A DNA stretch of 64,000 bases from Bermanella sp. WJH001 (GTDB lineage: Bacteria > Pseudomonadota > Gammaproteobacteria > Pseudomonadales > Oceanobacteraceae): the NCBI RefSeq assembly GCF_030070105.1, contig NZ_JASJOO010000005.1, positions 1 to 64,000 of the forward strand. Direction: 5' to 3'. Below the pieces are notes generated by a model that was not told the DNA's origin, made no database searches, and saw nothing but the letters and a program-made list of their open reading frames with translations. The position numbers and the translations under genes are program-made. Shown piece after piece: positions 1-7,728 of this stretch (positions are counted from its first letter, which is position 1; the number at the start of each line of letters is the position of its first letter).

Positions 1-2
1 AC

Positions 3-136
3 CGTGCGTGCGCGTTTTTCCTGCAAGATTTGAAATGGATTTCAAAGAAACCGCTTTCCCTTCAAATACTTATGGCCGAAAAACAGCATTGTCTGACAAT
101 GTCTAAACGCGCACACGCACGATTAAAATGTTATGT
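3..136. repeat. Possible end of an upstream attC site: long inverted repeat plus core R' box
   Basis: An inverted repeat pairs 3-17 (CGTGCGTGCGCGTTT) with 105-121 (AAACGCG...CACGCACG, one 2-base bulge). It is followed by GTTATGT at 130-136, which reads as an attC R' core (recombination after the G at 130). The 5' R'' box of this site would lie outside the window, so this is only a probable attC of a preceding cassette. Support comes from the next attC, whose R'' box at 534-540 (ACATAAC) is the exact complement of GTTATGT, as expected for the two ends of one integrated cassette. Confidence 0.5.
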
Positions 137-147
137 GTAAATAAAAT

Positions 148-531
148 ATGCAAATAAAAACACCTCATATCCCCCTCAACATAGCTCTTGAAGATGCATT
201 AGAAATCTTAAAAGGGGTTTCCGAGACAATACTTAAAGAAGTGGAAGAAGATGCTACTTTCTATAAAGTTTCTGTATCTGATTATGAATGTGGGTTTTAT
301 GAGAAAGGGAATGTAGTTATTGCCACTTGGTATAACGATCCAGAGGGTCGAGATTCTCAAGACGAGTTGAATCTTAAAGTCAGCTTATATCTTAATCGCT
401 ATGGTGAGTTAGATGATTGGGAAGATGGAATTAATAACGGCTGGATTCAATTTTTCAATAACAAAAAAACTGGTGTAGGTCTGTCATATGGCCTGCATAA
501 AGACGTGCTCAGGTTTAATTACTTTGGCTAA
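148..531 (+). CDS. Hypothetical protein carried on an integron-type gene cassette
   Basis: A 127-residue soluble, acidic protein with no signal peptide or membrane segment that I can see. I do not recognise the family. The start ATG lies 17 bp after the recombination point at 130/131, and the stop is 2 bp before the attC R'' box, so the gene fills its cassette (131-589) with almost no spare DNA, as cassette genes usually do. It has no obvious promoter of its own and would depend on an upstream promoter or an integron Pc. Many cassette genes of this size encode immunity proteins, antitoxins or small enzymes, but nothing in the sequence decides between these. The low GC fits acquired DNA. Confidence 0.75.
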   Translation: MQIKTPHIPLNIALEDALEILKGVSETILKEVEEDATFYKVSVSDYECGFYEKGNVVIATWYNDPEGRDSQDELNLKVSLYLNRYGELDDWEDGINNGWIQFFNNKKTGVGLSYGLHKDVLRFNYFG

Positions 532-533
532 AC

Positions 534-595
534 ACATAACAATGCGCTCAAGCTATGGACGCAATAAATTGCGCCGCTTAGCATGAGCGTTAAGT
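534..595 (+). repeat. attC recombination site (integron cassette end)
   Basis: 62-bp site with the full attC layout: R'' ACATAAC (534-540), 5-bp spacer AATGC, L'' GCTCAAGC (546-553), a central stem CGCAAT/ATTGCG (560-565 and 568-573) with an AA loop, L' GCATGAGC (581-588), R' GTTAAGT (589-595). L'' and L' are complementary except for one position. R'' matches the R' at the start of this cassette (130-136) rather than its own R', which is the rule for an integrated cassette. No integrase gene lies in the window. Confidence 0.85.
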
Positions 596-639
596 TTCCT
601 AGCTATGAAGATCGCACTAATTTTAATATCAATTTAAAT

Positions 640-689
640 AATTCAGACACCCATAGTTAAATTTAAAAAATTCTATGAGTTGTCTAATT
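640..689. repeat. RAYT-associated ~50-bp palindromic element, copy 1
   Basis: An imperfect palindrome: the left arm begins AATTCAGACACCCATAG and the right arm ends CTATGAGTTGTCTAATT, with an AT-rich centre. The same unit recurs at 1218-1264, 1271-1320 and 1330-1378 with only a few changes. The arm core AGACACCCAT also recurs in the opposite orientation at the far side of the transposase (2636-2646, 2723-2733). This is the layout expected of REP-like sequences acted on by the adjacent Y1 transposase. Confidence 0.75.
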
Positions 690-830
690 AAAGAAAATAG
701 TTATTTCAAAATATAAATTAGCTAAAATGACGTACTAACTAAATTAAAAGGCTAAAAATTGGAATGATCTATGGAAGACAGGCAGGGGGGAGCCGTTTAA
801 GGTTTAATAATTAGAAAACTACATTCAGCT

Positions 831-1214
831 TTAAGCCAATAATATTTCACAGTTTTTAAAGGCAGGTCGTCGCTTTCGGTTAAGCAACTTGGTCGCTTTA
901 TTAAGAATATTAGGTTCGCCCACCAAATCTTTAAAGCTTTTTTCAAATTCTTTTGTCATGGTTAGCCAATTATTCGTCTCGATACCTAGCCGCATTAAAA
1001 TCTCAGGCTGATGTCGCTCAATATAACCCCGTTTATCTTCACGGATGGCTCGCCCAGTCAAATCTATTAACGCTAAATAATCCGTTAAACGAAAAGGCAA
1101 TCCTTCTGGTATATTGTTTCTGGGGTTGCCGACAAATGGCATAAGTTTATCCGCTTGCTGGTTTGGGTGGTTGGGCTGGTAGGTGGATTTTGCTTTTTCT
1201 GCACGCACTTTGAC
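831..1214 (-). pseudogene. Truncated C-terminal copy of the RAYT transposase
   Basis: Encodes about 127 codons that match the last 125 residues of the complete transposase at 1520-2515 with about five substitutions. These include a short divergent patch where the full copy has MQTG and this copy has IPEG. The whole N-terminal catalytic part, including the His-x-His motif, is absent, so it cannot be an active transposase. The break at 1214 abuts a palindromic element, suggesting that the element or its transposase generated the junction. An ATG-start frame exists at 1208, but I see no ribosome binding site that would justify calling it a gene. Confidence 0.8.
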
Positions 1215-1217
1215 AAT

Positions 1218-1378
1218 AATTCAGACACCCATAGTTAAATTTAAAAAATTCTATGAGTTGTCTAAAGAATAATTCAGACACCCATAGTCAAATTTAAAAA
1301 ATTCTATGAGTTGTCTAATTAAATGAATAAATCAGACACCCATAGTTAAATTTAAAAAATTCTATGAGTTGTCTAATT
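1218..1378. repeat. Three tandem copies of the RAYT-associated palindromic element
   Basis: Copies at 1218-1264, 1271-1320 and 1330-1378, separated by only 6-9 bp (AAGAAT and similar linkers). Each has the AGACACCCATAG arm and the CTATGAGTTGTCT arm around an AT-rich middle. Copy 3 differs by C for T in the CCATAGTC position. Close tandem packing of one REP-like unit next to its transposase points to local amplification. Confidence 0.8.
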
Positions 1379-1519
1379 AAAGAAAATAGTTATTTCAAAA
1401 TATAAATTAGCTAAAATGACGTACTAACTAAATTAAAAGGCTAAAAATTGGAATGATCTATGGAAGACAGGCAGGGGGGAGCCGTTTAAGGTTTAATAAT
1501 TAGAAAACTACATTCAGCT

Positions 1520-2515
1520 TTAAGCCAAAAATATTTCACAGTTTTTAAAGGCCGGTCGTCGCTTTCGGTTAAGCAACTTGGTCGCTTTATTAAGAATATT
1601 AGGTTCGCCCACCAAATCTTTAAAGCTTTTTTCAAATTCTTTTGTCATGGTTAGCCAATTATTTGTCTCGATACCTAACCGCATTAAAATCTCAGGTTGA
1701 TGTCGCTCAATATAACCCCGTTTATCTTCACGGATGGCTCGCCCAGTTAAATCTATTAACGCTAAATAATCCGTTAAACGAAAGGGCACGCCCGTTTGCA
1801 TATTGTTTCTGGGGTTGCCGACAAATGGCATAAGTTTATCCGCTTGCTGGTTTGGGTGGTTGGGCTGGTAGGTGGATTTTGCTTTTTCTGCACGCACTTT
1901 GACGGATGTATGCTCAGATGTTTCAGGGGTTTTTGCCATTTTAGCTCGCACTGGGTTTAAATCCACATAGGCCATACACGCGGCTAATGCTTTTTCATCG
2001 AGAAGCGCTTGCGATTTAAAGCGACCTTCCCAGAATCGCCCTGTACAGCGATCTTCATAATTGGCTTGGCGGGCGATCTTCTCGTTTAAGCGACCAATAA
2101 ACCAACCAATATCCATTAATCGTAAACGCCATATTTCAACAAACTCTTTTAGCTTTTCAAATTCGGCTTTCGAAAAATTTGGGTCATTTAAATAACGTTT
2201 ACTTAGTACATTACCTTTGTAGAGCTTATGCCAGCGATGGATCACCTCATCGAAACTCCAATTTTTTGCTTGGTTTTGATTGATATGCAAAACCACATGA
2301 TAGTGATTGGACATAATGGCGTAAGCTGCAATATCAATAGCAAATACTTGAGCTTGATTTAATAACTCATTTTCTAGCCATGCACGGCGATGTTCGTAGC
2401 TAACATCACTTTGATGATCAAAACCACATAAAAACGCTTTACGCACACAGCGTGAAACGCAGTGATAATATGGGGTAGCTTCGAGACTAACCTGTTCCTT
2501 CCGTGGTTTAGGCAT
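1520..2515 (-). CDS. REP-associated tyrosine transposase (RAYT, Y1/IS200-like HUH family)
   Basis: A 331-residue single-strand DNA transposase of the TnpA-REP type, thought to cleave and move REP palindromes. The N-terminal region has the family signature YYHCVSRC at 16-23 and the HUH motif SNHYHVVL with His71 and His73, which bind the metal. The middle has GRFWEGRFKSQALLD and YVDLNPVRA (about 159-191), also typical of the family. The start is supported by AAGGAG upstream of the ATG. The gene is flanked on both sides by copies of a palindrome containing AGACACCCAT, its likely substrate. The C-terminal third is duplicated at 831-1214. The gene appears intact. Acting in cis on its own repeats is inferred from family knowledge. 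Confidence 0.9.
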   Translation of the reverse strand: MPKPRKEQVSLEATPYYHCVSRCVRKAFLCGFDHQSDVSYEHRRAWLENELLNQAQVFAIDIAAYAIMSNHYHVVLHINQNQAKNWSFDEVIHRWHKLYKGNVLSKRYLNDPNFSKAEFEKLKEFVEIWRLRLMDIGWFIGRLNEKIARQANYEDRCTGRFWEGRFKSQALLDEKALAACMAYVDLNPVRAKMAKTPETSEHTSVKVRAEKAKSTYQPNHPNQQADKLMPFVGNPRNNMQTGVPFRLTDYLALIDLTGRAIREDKRGYIERHQPEILMRLGIETNNWLTMTKEFEKSFKDLVGEPNILNKATKLLNRKRRPAFKNCEIFLA

Positions 2516-2568
2516 GATTTTCTCCTTTTGAAGTTATAAGCCTAAAGCAATGTATAGCGATTAAAATA

Positions 2569-2733
2569 AGGATAAAGAATTAACTTTAATGCTGAATAAA
2601 GATTAGGCTTGCTTGATCTAGGATTATTTTCTTATCATGGGTGTCTCGATTTTTCAGGATAAAGAATTAACTTTAATGCTGAACAAAGATTAGGCTTGCT
2701 TGATCTAGGATTATTTTCTTATCATGGGTGTCT
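2569..2733. repeat. 78-bp tandem direct repeat at the transposase right end
   Basis: Two copies, 2569-2646 and 2656-2733, separated by 9 bp and differing at one visible base (T/C in GCTGAAT/CAAAG). Each ends with ATCATGGGTGTCT, the reverse complement of the arm of the left-hand palindromes. The second copy ends exactly where the BLUF remnant begins at 2734, so the repeat probably marks the terminal end of the RAYT unit. Confidence 0.85.
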
Positions 2734-3000
2734 GGATATTTGCAGCAAGTAATTGAAGGTAAAGAAACTGATATTGACCAGTTATTTGACAATATAATTC
2801 GGGGTAAAACTCACAGCGGAGTGATTCGCCTGCTAAAAGAGCCAATAGAGCAGAGAAACTTTTCAAATTGGTCCATGGGTTTTAAAAATCTTTCATTAGA
2901 ATATATAGACGGTTTTACAAATTTTTTATCGGCTACACCTGAAGATACTCTGTTGCCTGGAAAAGCAAAAGTGATGCTATTGAGCTTTAAGAACATATAA
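2734..3000 (+). pseudogene. 3' remnant of a BLUF-domain blue-light sensor gene
   Basis: The reading frame from 2734 encodes the second half of a BLUF domain: YLQQVIEG, a central RLL(x)EPI segment and FSNWSMGF, the conserved region carrying the Trp and Met near the flavin. The first half of the domain, with the flavin-contacting Tyr, Asn and Gln, is missing. The coding sequence begins directly after the 78-bp repeat of the RAYT unit. A GTG start at 2728 exists only because the repeat end supplies it. I found no matching N-terminal part left of the transposase (596-640), so the gene has been truncated, not merely interrupted. It cannot bind flavin as a full BLUF domain. Confidence 0.75.
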
Positions 3001-3058
3001 TATTTCCCTTTAATTATTTAGCTAACAATGGCATATGTAAGTAAAATTAGGAAAACAC

Positions 3059-3484
3059 ATGAATTTTATTGAACAGTTACAAAACTTAAACTACATCGCG
3101 ATTACAATCGCAACCATTGCGAGTTATGTGCTTGGTTTTGTCTGGTACCATTGGGCCGTTTTTGGTGAAGCATGGGCAGATGCATTAAGTATTAGTAAAG
3201 AAGATGCGGATAATACCGAAGGTCTTGGTGGCGCTTTTGTCATTTCTTTAGTGTCTGGGTTAAGCAAAACCTTTTTTATGGCATTGCTGATGTCACTTAC
3301 CGGTATATCTGGTTTTTTAAGTGGGTTATGTTTTGGGGCGGTTGTTGCAACTGTATTTACGGGTACATCAATAGGTTACTATAATGGGTTTGCTCGTACA
3401 CCCTCAAAGTTAACCTTTATTAATTCGGCGCATAGCGTTGTTGAGCTTTGTTTGATTGGTGCAATTGTTGGTTTATTTTCTTAA
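3059..3484 (+). CDS. DUF1761 family membrane protein
   Basis: 141 residues with four predicted transmembrane helices (about 11-34, 58-78, 80-104 and 119-140). The first helix has the typical DUF1761 pattern NYIAITIATIASYVLGFVWY followed by a W-x-x-x-FG-x-AW segment. The function of the family is unknown. It follows the BLUF remnant by 58 bp and may have belonged to the same accessory segment. An AGGAAAACAC sequence precedes the ATG. The call rests on the characteristic N-terminal pattern and topology. Confidence 0.7.
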   Translation: MNFIEQLQNLNYIAITIATIASYVLGFVWYHWAVFGEAWADALSISKEDADNTEGLGGAFVISLVSGLSKTFFMALLMSLTGISGFLSGLCFGAVVATVFTGTSIGYYNGFARTPSKLTFINSAHSVVELCLIGAIVGLFS

Positions 3485-4007
3485 CAAAATTAGTATAAGG
3501 ACTCATGGCCTTTTTTTTAATGGCTTGGTTTTTCTTATTTATTTGTTTTCGCTTTCTGTTTTGGCGAATGATTCAAATAATGTCATTTTGGGTTCTCATA
3601 ATGATGATGAATTGCACGGCACCACCTTTGCTGATGAAATTTATGGCGGAAAGGGGGATGATATTATTTACGGTGGTTTTGGTGCCGATGTTTTATTTGG
3701 TGGGGCAGGTGCGGATGAATTTGTTGTGCAAGCATCTGAGTTAGGTTCGGTCGATACCATCAAGGATTTTAACCCTGATGAGGGCGACACCATTGTGCTT
3801 CAATTTAACTCTCCTTCTATAAAAAATATGAGGATTCCTAAGGAATTAGGAACCAGTAATATTAAGTTGGATAAAAACGGAAATTTAAAAATTTTAATGG
3901 ACAGTAAAGATTGGATGACATTAATGAACATTGAGCATACCAATATGTATTTTCAGGTAGAAAATGAGTCTAATTTTATACGCTTTGTATTTGATAAGAA
4001 GTTTTGA
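3456..4007 (+). CDS. RTX-type calcium-binding repeat protein, probably secreted; start disturbed by a T8 tract
   Basis: The mature part carries tandem nonapeptide-type repeats (GGKGDDIIYGGFGADVLFGG, about residues 64-83), the glycine/aspartate motif that binds Ca2+ in secreted RTX proteins. It then has a tail of about 95 residues with no known domain. The open frame reaches back to a TTG or GTG at 3456/3459 inside the end of the DUF1761 gene. No ribosome binding site suits those starts. A better start, ATG at 3505 after AAGGA, is in another frame. It would enter the RTX frame if the T8 run at 3511-3518 had one more T. The product would then begin MAFFFNGLVFL and run into a clean signal peptide ending SVLA. 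Either the start is upstream, or the gene is frameshifted or slippage-controlled. Confidence 0.65.
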   Translation: MVQLLVYFLNKISIRTHGLFFNGLVFLIYLFSLSVLANDSNNVILGSHNDDELHGTTFADEIYGGKGDDIIYGGFGADVLFGGAGADEFVVQASELGSVDTIKDFNPDEGDTIVLQFNSPSIKNMRIPKELGTSNIKLDKNGNLKILMDSKDWMTLMNIEHTNMYFQVENESNFIRFVFDKKF

Positions 4008-4235
4008 TCGTTTATACCTAGGCCTCTCACTCTCGCTAGCATAACTGATTTTAGTCTAACCAATAAATCACCGGCTCATTTGATACTATTCATTCTCATA
4101 CCTATCGTTAACTCTCACTAATAACCTCTGTTGTTACTTTCAAATTTTGATACCAACTGGTTTGGAGCCAATGGCGAGTAGGTTGTTATTCCATAGGGTT
4201 TAACAATCCTATTCACTTAATTTGTTTGCAGTTAA

Positions 4236-4409
4236 TTAAGGCTGTGTTTGTAGTTTAGTGATTTGTGCGTTGATGGCCTCAGCTTCGGTGCTTAGTTGGG
4301 AATAAGTTTTAATATCGCCATTTCTTTGAGCCAACATGGCTTGTTCTAGTTTGGCCATATAGGCCTTCTTTAGTTTTTTCACAGGGTCTTTCTTGAATAA
4401 TGACAGCAT
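4236..4409 (-). CDS. Small DUF6435 / Lacal_2735-like protein
   Basis: A 57-codon gene on the minus strand starting MLSLFKKDPVKKLKKAY and continuing through MLAQRNGDIKTYSQLSTEAE. This is the compact, lysine-rich, helical pattern of a family of very small bacterial proteins of unknown role. The charged N-terminus and the AQRNGDI-x-x-Y motif are the recognisable parts. A weak GAGGG lies about 7 bp before the ATG. It stands alone in the 580-bp gap between the RTX gene and the cryptochrome operon. The family assignment is from memory of the pattern. Confidence 0.65.
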   Translation of the reverse strand: MLSLFKKDPVKKLKKAYMAKLEQAMLAQRNGDIKTYSQLSTEAEAINAQITKLQTQP

Positions 4410-4587
4410 GGCATGGCCCTCAATGGTGTTATTCTATCTACGCTTTAAAAGGGTTTTTAGATTCATTCACCGCCCCTAATGAACCAAAACAGCTGTCGAG
4501 GCGTAAAAATGGGTACTGCGCGTTGAACCATGCTTAGACTATAAGAGTGTTAGACGCATAAGCTGTAACTGCCCAGAGTCCACTTTC

Positions 4588-5946
4588 ATGACACGTGCTG
4601 CCTATTGGTTTACACAAGATCTGCGTATTGAGGATAACTCAGCCCTACAGGCGGTGTTAGCCCGCGCCCATGACGTGGCCTTTGTTTATGTACTTAACCC
4701 TGCGGATTTTGAGCCACGTGACTATCAAGTAAAAGCCATGGGTTTAAACCGTTGGCGGTTTTTATGTGAGGCGCTAACTGATCTTAACAGACAGTTGTAC
4801 CGGCGCGGTCATTGTTTGACCTTATTGGTAGGTGAGCCCAATGAAGCAATCTCACAATTTATTCGCCAGTATAATGTGCAAACCCTTGGGGTGGCCCATC
4901 AAGTGGGTTGGTATGAGCAACAAGCCCTTGCCAATATTGAAAAGCAGCATGCAGATCTTGCCATTGTACGTCGATGGAATGCCACTTTATTTACTGCTGA
5001 TGAAATTGAGTCTGGCCCGCTGGGTTCGTTTTCTCGCTTTCGCAATACCATGGAAAAAAAAGGCACGCCGGTATCGTCTATTGTACCGGTCATGCCTCAG
5101 CCTTGGCCTGCTCCTTATACTGGGGATGTTGTTACTGGTAGACATGAAGCGTTTGTCAGTCAATTGCATCAATATGAAAGTGACGTTCAACAGGGGAAAA
5201 TCGACTCAAGTGGTGATTCACAGCTTGAGTTTGTAGGTGGTGAAAGCCACGCTTTAAAGCATCTGCAAACCTATTTTGAGTCTCGTCAAGCCGATACCTA
5301 CAAACAAACCCGCAATGAACTGGACGACTGGCTAAGTTCCACCAAATTCAGCCCTTACCTGGCCCTTGGTAATATTTCCCCTAAACAAATCTGGCAGCGC
5401 CTTAAACAATATGAACATGAACACGGTGCCAACGACTCCACTTACTGGATTGGCTTTGAACTATTATGGCGCGAATATTTTCAATGGTTGTTATTGCAAA
5501 ATGGTAAGCGCAGCTTTGCGTTTCAAGGTTGTGCCAAAGACAAACCCTTAACCAGTTTTTACCCAGAGCGCTTTGCTAAATGGTGCAAAGGGGAAACCCC
5601 CTACCCATTAGTCAATGCGTGTATGCATCAATTAAATATCACCGGCTATATGTCGAATCGCGGTCGTCAAATTGTGGCCAGTTGTTTGGTGAATGAGTTG
5701 GCATTGGATTGGCGTTATGGGGCGGCGTATTTTCAGCAGCAGTTGTTGGATTATGACGTGGCATCTAACTGGGGGAATTGGCAATACATTGCAGGTGTAG
5801 GTGCGGACCCAAGAGGTGGGCGTCACTTTAATTTAGAAAAACAAACACAACTTTATGATCCAAGGGGCCTATTCATTAATAAGTGGAATGGCCAAGGTAC
5901 GCTTATGCCGCTGGATTCTGTGGACGCAGCTGATTGGCCCATTTGA
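4588..5946 (+). CDS. Cryptochrome/photolyase, DASH type
   Basis: A 452-residue FAD-dependent blue-light protein. The N-terminal Rossmann-like photolyase domain (about 1-135) starts with [15 protein letters not shown]. The C-terminal helical FAD domain has [53 protein letters not shown] and the DASH-typical [19 protein letters not shown] ending. DASH proteins repair cyclobutane dimers in single-stranded or looped DNA, and some act as photosensors. It is the first gene of a compact cluster: the DUF2256 gene begins 1 bp after its stop. Length is normal for the family. There is no strong ribosome binding site before the ATG. DASH versus another photolyase class is clear from the C-terminal motifs. 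Confidence 0.92.
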   Translation: MTRAAYWFTQDLRIEDNSALQAVLARAHDVAFVYVLNPADFEPRDYQVKAMGLNRWRFLCEALTDLNRQLYRRGHCLTLLVGEPNEAISQFIRQYNVQTLGVAHQVGWYEQQALANIEKQHADLAIVRRWNATLFTADEIESGPLGSFSRFRNTMEKKGTPVSSIVPVMPQPWPAPYTGDVVTGRHEAFVSQLHQYESDVQQGKIDSSGDSQLEFVGGESHALKHLQTYFESRQADTYKQTRNELDDWLSSTKFSPYLALGNISPKQIWQRLKQYEHEHGANDSTYWIGFELLWREYFQWLLLQNGKRSFAFQGCAKDKPLTSFYPERFAKWCKGETPYPLVNACMHQLNITGYMSNRGRQIVASCLVNELALDWRYGAAYFQQQLLDYDVASNWGNWQYIAGVGADPRGGRHFNLEKQTQLYDPRGLFINKWNGQGTLMPLDSVDAADWPI

Positions 5947-5947
5947 T

Positions 5948-6109
5948 ATGAAAAAACAGCATCTACCTTCTAAAATATGTGTGGTGTGCCAGCGGCCATT
6001 TAGCTGGCGTAAAAAGTGGGAGCGGGATTGGCCACAGGTAAAATATTGCTCCAAACGGTGCGCAGGGCAGTCATCTAACAATAAACTTCATCAAGGCGTT
6101 GAATCATGA
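5948..6109 (+). CDS. DUF2256 zinc-ribbon protein
   Basis: A 53-residue protein, [18 protein letters not shown] then WRKKWERDW and [10 protein letters not shown]. The two Cys pairs (CVVC and C-x3-C) look like a small treble-clef or zinc ribbon. This is the DUF2256 pattern, a family often found beside photolyase genes. I chose the ATG at 5948, 1 bp after the cryptochrome stop, over the upstream in-frame start inside the cryptochrome because the conserved domain starts here. Its stop overlaps the next ATG by four bases (ATGA). That spacing strongly suggests translational coupling and a role with the photolyases, which is otherwise unknown. Confidence 0.88.
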   Translation: MKKQHLPSKICVVCQRPFSWRKKWERDWPQVKYCSKRCAGQSSNNKLHQGVES

Positions 6110-7692
6110 AATCCAAGTACCACACACTTCGTCTGATTTTAGGTGACCAACTTAACGCACAGCATTCCTGGTTTAAAACCAAGGATGATAAAACTCTTTA
6201 TGTATTAGCCGAGCTGCACCAAGAAGCGCAATACGTGCTCCACCATATTCAAAAAATCAGTGCGTTTTTTTGTGCCATGGAGCAATTTGCCAGCGGCTTA
6301 AAAAAAGCAGGTTACCAAGTGTTGCACTTAAACTTGGATGATACCCAAGAGTTTGCAACCTTGCCTGATTTAATTAATTCGTTAGTTTCTCAATATAAAA
6401 TTCAACGCTTTGAATATCAGTTGGCCGATGAATATCGGTTGCGCGAACAAATCAACCACATTGTGAACCAGTTTAATATTGAAAACCAAGCCTATGAAAC
6501 TGAGCACTTTTATTTAAACCAAGCGGATTGTGAACAAGATTTTAAAAAAGGAAAGCGCCATCGTATGGAAGCGTTTTACCGCAAAATGCGTAAACGCTTT
6601 AATATATTAATGCACGGTGATGAGCCGGTAGGTGGGCAGTGGAATTACGATGGTGAAAACCGCAATAAATTAAAAGCCGCTGATTTCTCCCATGTGCCCA
6701 AACCCTTGGTATTTAATAATGATGTGCGGGATATTTTAACGCGCATTAAGCGCCACAAGATTCCCACCATAGGCGTCGAAACACCGGATTTACTGTGGCC
6801 AGTGAATCGTCAGCAGGCCAACGAGTTGCTGGATTATTTTTGTGAGCATGGTTTGAGTCATTTTGGCCAGTTTCAAGATGCCATGACATCACAACTTGAT
6901 AAAAGTGAACCAGAGCACGCCCATGAAAAACGACAATGGAGTTTGTATCACAGCCGTTTGTCGTTTGCGCTGAATGCAAAAATGATCAGTCCGGTAAAAG
7001 TGGTGTCACAGGCATTAGCCCATTACCAAAAAAATAAAGACACCATCAGCTTGGCGCAAATAGAAGGGTTTGTAAGACAAATTCTAGGCTGGCGAGAATT
7101 TATTCGCGGGATTTATTGGGCCAACATGCCAGAGTATGCCCAACTGAATGCTTTGTCGGCCACGCGGGATTTACCCAGCTGGTTTTGGACAGGTAACACC
7201 CATATGAACTGCCTTAAGCAGGCCATTACTCAATCTTTAGATTATGCCTATGCTCATCATATTCAGCGTTTAATGATTACAGGTAACTTTAGTTTATTGG
7301 CGGGCATTAACCCCGACCAAGTGGATCAATGGTATTTAGGCATTTACATTGACGCCATTGAATGGGTAGAAATGCCCAATACCCGCGGCATGAGCCAATT
7401 TGCCGATGGTGGCATTGTGGGGTCAAAAGCCTATGCGGCCAGTGGCAACTATGTGAAAAAAATGAGTGATTATTGCAGTGACTGTCGTTACAAGGTCACC
7501 GAGCAAACCGGCCATCATGCTTGCCCGTTAAACGCCTTGTATTGGCGGTTTATGGATGAACATCACCAAACCTTTACCACCAACCCCAGAAACAAAATGG
7601 TCTATTCCAACTGGCTTAAAAAGCCCTCTGATCAACGGGATGCCATTTTGCAGCATGCTAATGCCAGCTTGATCAACATTGAGCAATTATGA
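6106..7692 (+). CDS. Cryptochrome/photolyase-related Fe-S protein (FeS-BCP / PhrB-like)
   Basis: 528 residues. The N-terminus [16 protein letters not shown] is the hallmark of the deoxyribodipyrimidine photolyase-related family. The C-terminal FAD domain includes [23 protein letters not shown] and the cysteine set for a 4Fe-4S cluster: Cys in HMNCLK, then YCSDCRYK and [10 protein letters not shown]. Characterised relatives are (6-4) photolyases that bind FAD, a lumazine and the cluster. All four expected cysteines are present, so an active protein is likely. It is the third gene in the light cluster, overlapping DUF2256 by 4 bp. With the DASH protein it would cover both major UV lesion types, though the substrate is inferred from family. 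Confidence 0.9.
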   Translation: MKSKYHTLRLILGDQLNAQHSWFKTKDDKTLYVLAELHQEAQYVLHHIQKISAFFCAMEQFASGLKKAGYQVLHLNLDDTQEFATLPDLINSLVSQYKIQRFEYQLADEYRLREQINHIVNQFNIENQAYETEHFYLNQADCEQDFKKGKRHRMEAFYRKMRKRFNILMHGDEPVGGQWNYDGENRNKLKAADFSHVPKPLVFNNDVRDILTRIKRHKIPTIGVETPDLLWPVNRQQANELLDYFCEHGLSHFGQFQDAMTSQLDKSEPEHAHEKRQWSLYHSRLSFALNAKMISPVKVVSQALAHYQKNKDTISLAQIEGFVRQILGWREFIRGIYWANMPEYAQLNALSATRDLPSWFWTGNTHMNCLKQAITQSLDYAYAHHIQRLMITGNFSLLAGINPDQVDQWYLGIYIDAIEWVEMPNTRGMSQFADGGIVGSKAYAASGNYVKKMSDYCSDCRYKVTEQTGHHACPLNALYWRFMDEHHQTFTTNPRNKMVYSNWLKKPSDQRDAILQHANASLINIEQL

Positions 7693-7728
7693 TGGTTATG
7701 GCTTCACTTTCTTTTGGGTAGGTATAAG

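Larger units (their letters stand above)
640..1214. repeat. Direct duplication of ~575 bp (copy at 1330-1903)
   Basis: The block from the palindromic element to the inside of the transposase gene is repeated almost base for base 689-690 bp further on (1330-1903). In the left copy the match stops after GACGCACTTTGAC-equivalent sequence at 1214. There the transposase reading frame is replaced directly by another palindromic element (1218). The duplication therefore contains one palindrome plus the C-terminal third of the transposase gene. Confidence 0.85.

Noticed and set aside
3013-3044. AGCTAACAATGGCAT sequence resembling the start of an attC
   Set aside because: Only the left half is similar; no L' box or GTTRRRY core follows before the next gene at 3059, and the expected ACTTAAC box of the second cassette is absent.
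5855-6109. 84-codon version of the DUF2256 protein starting inside the cryptochrome gene
   Set aside because: The DUF2256 domain begins at the ATG at 5948; the extra residues are another frame of the cryptochrome gene.
7693-7728. Gap between convergent photolyase and FMN glutamate-synthase-like genes
   Set aside because: Searched for a terminator stem; none of convincing length was found.
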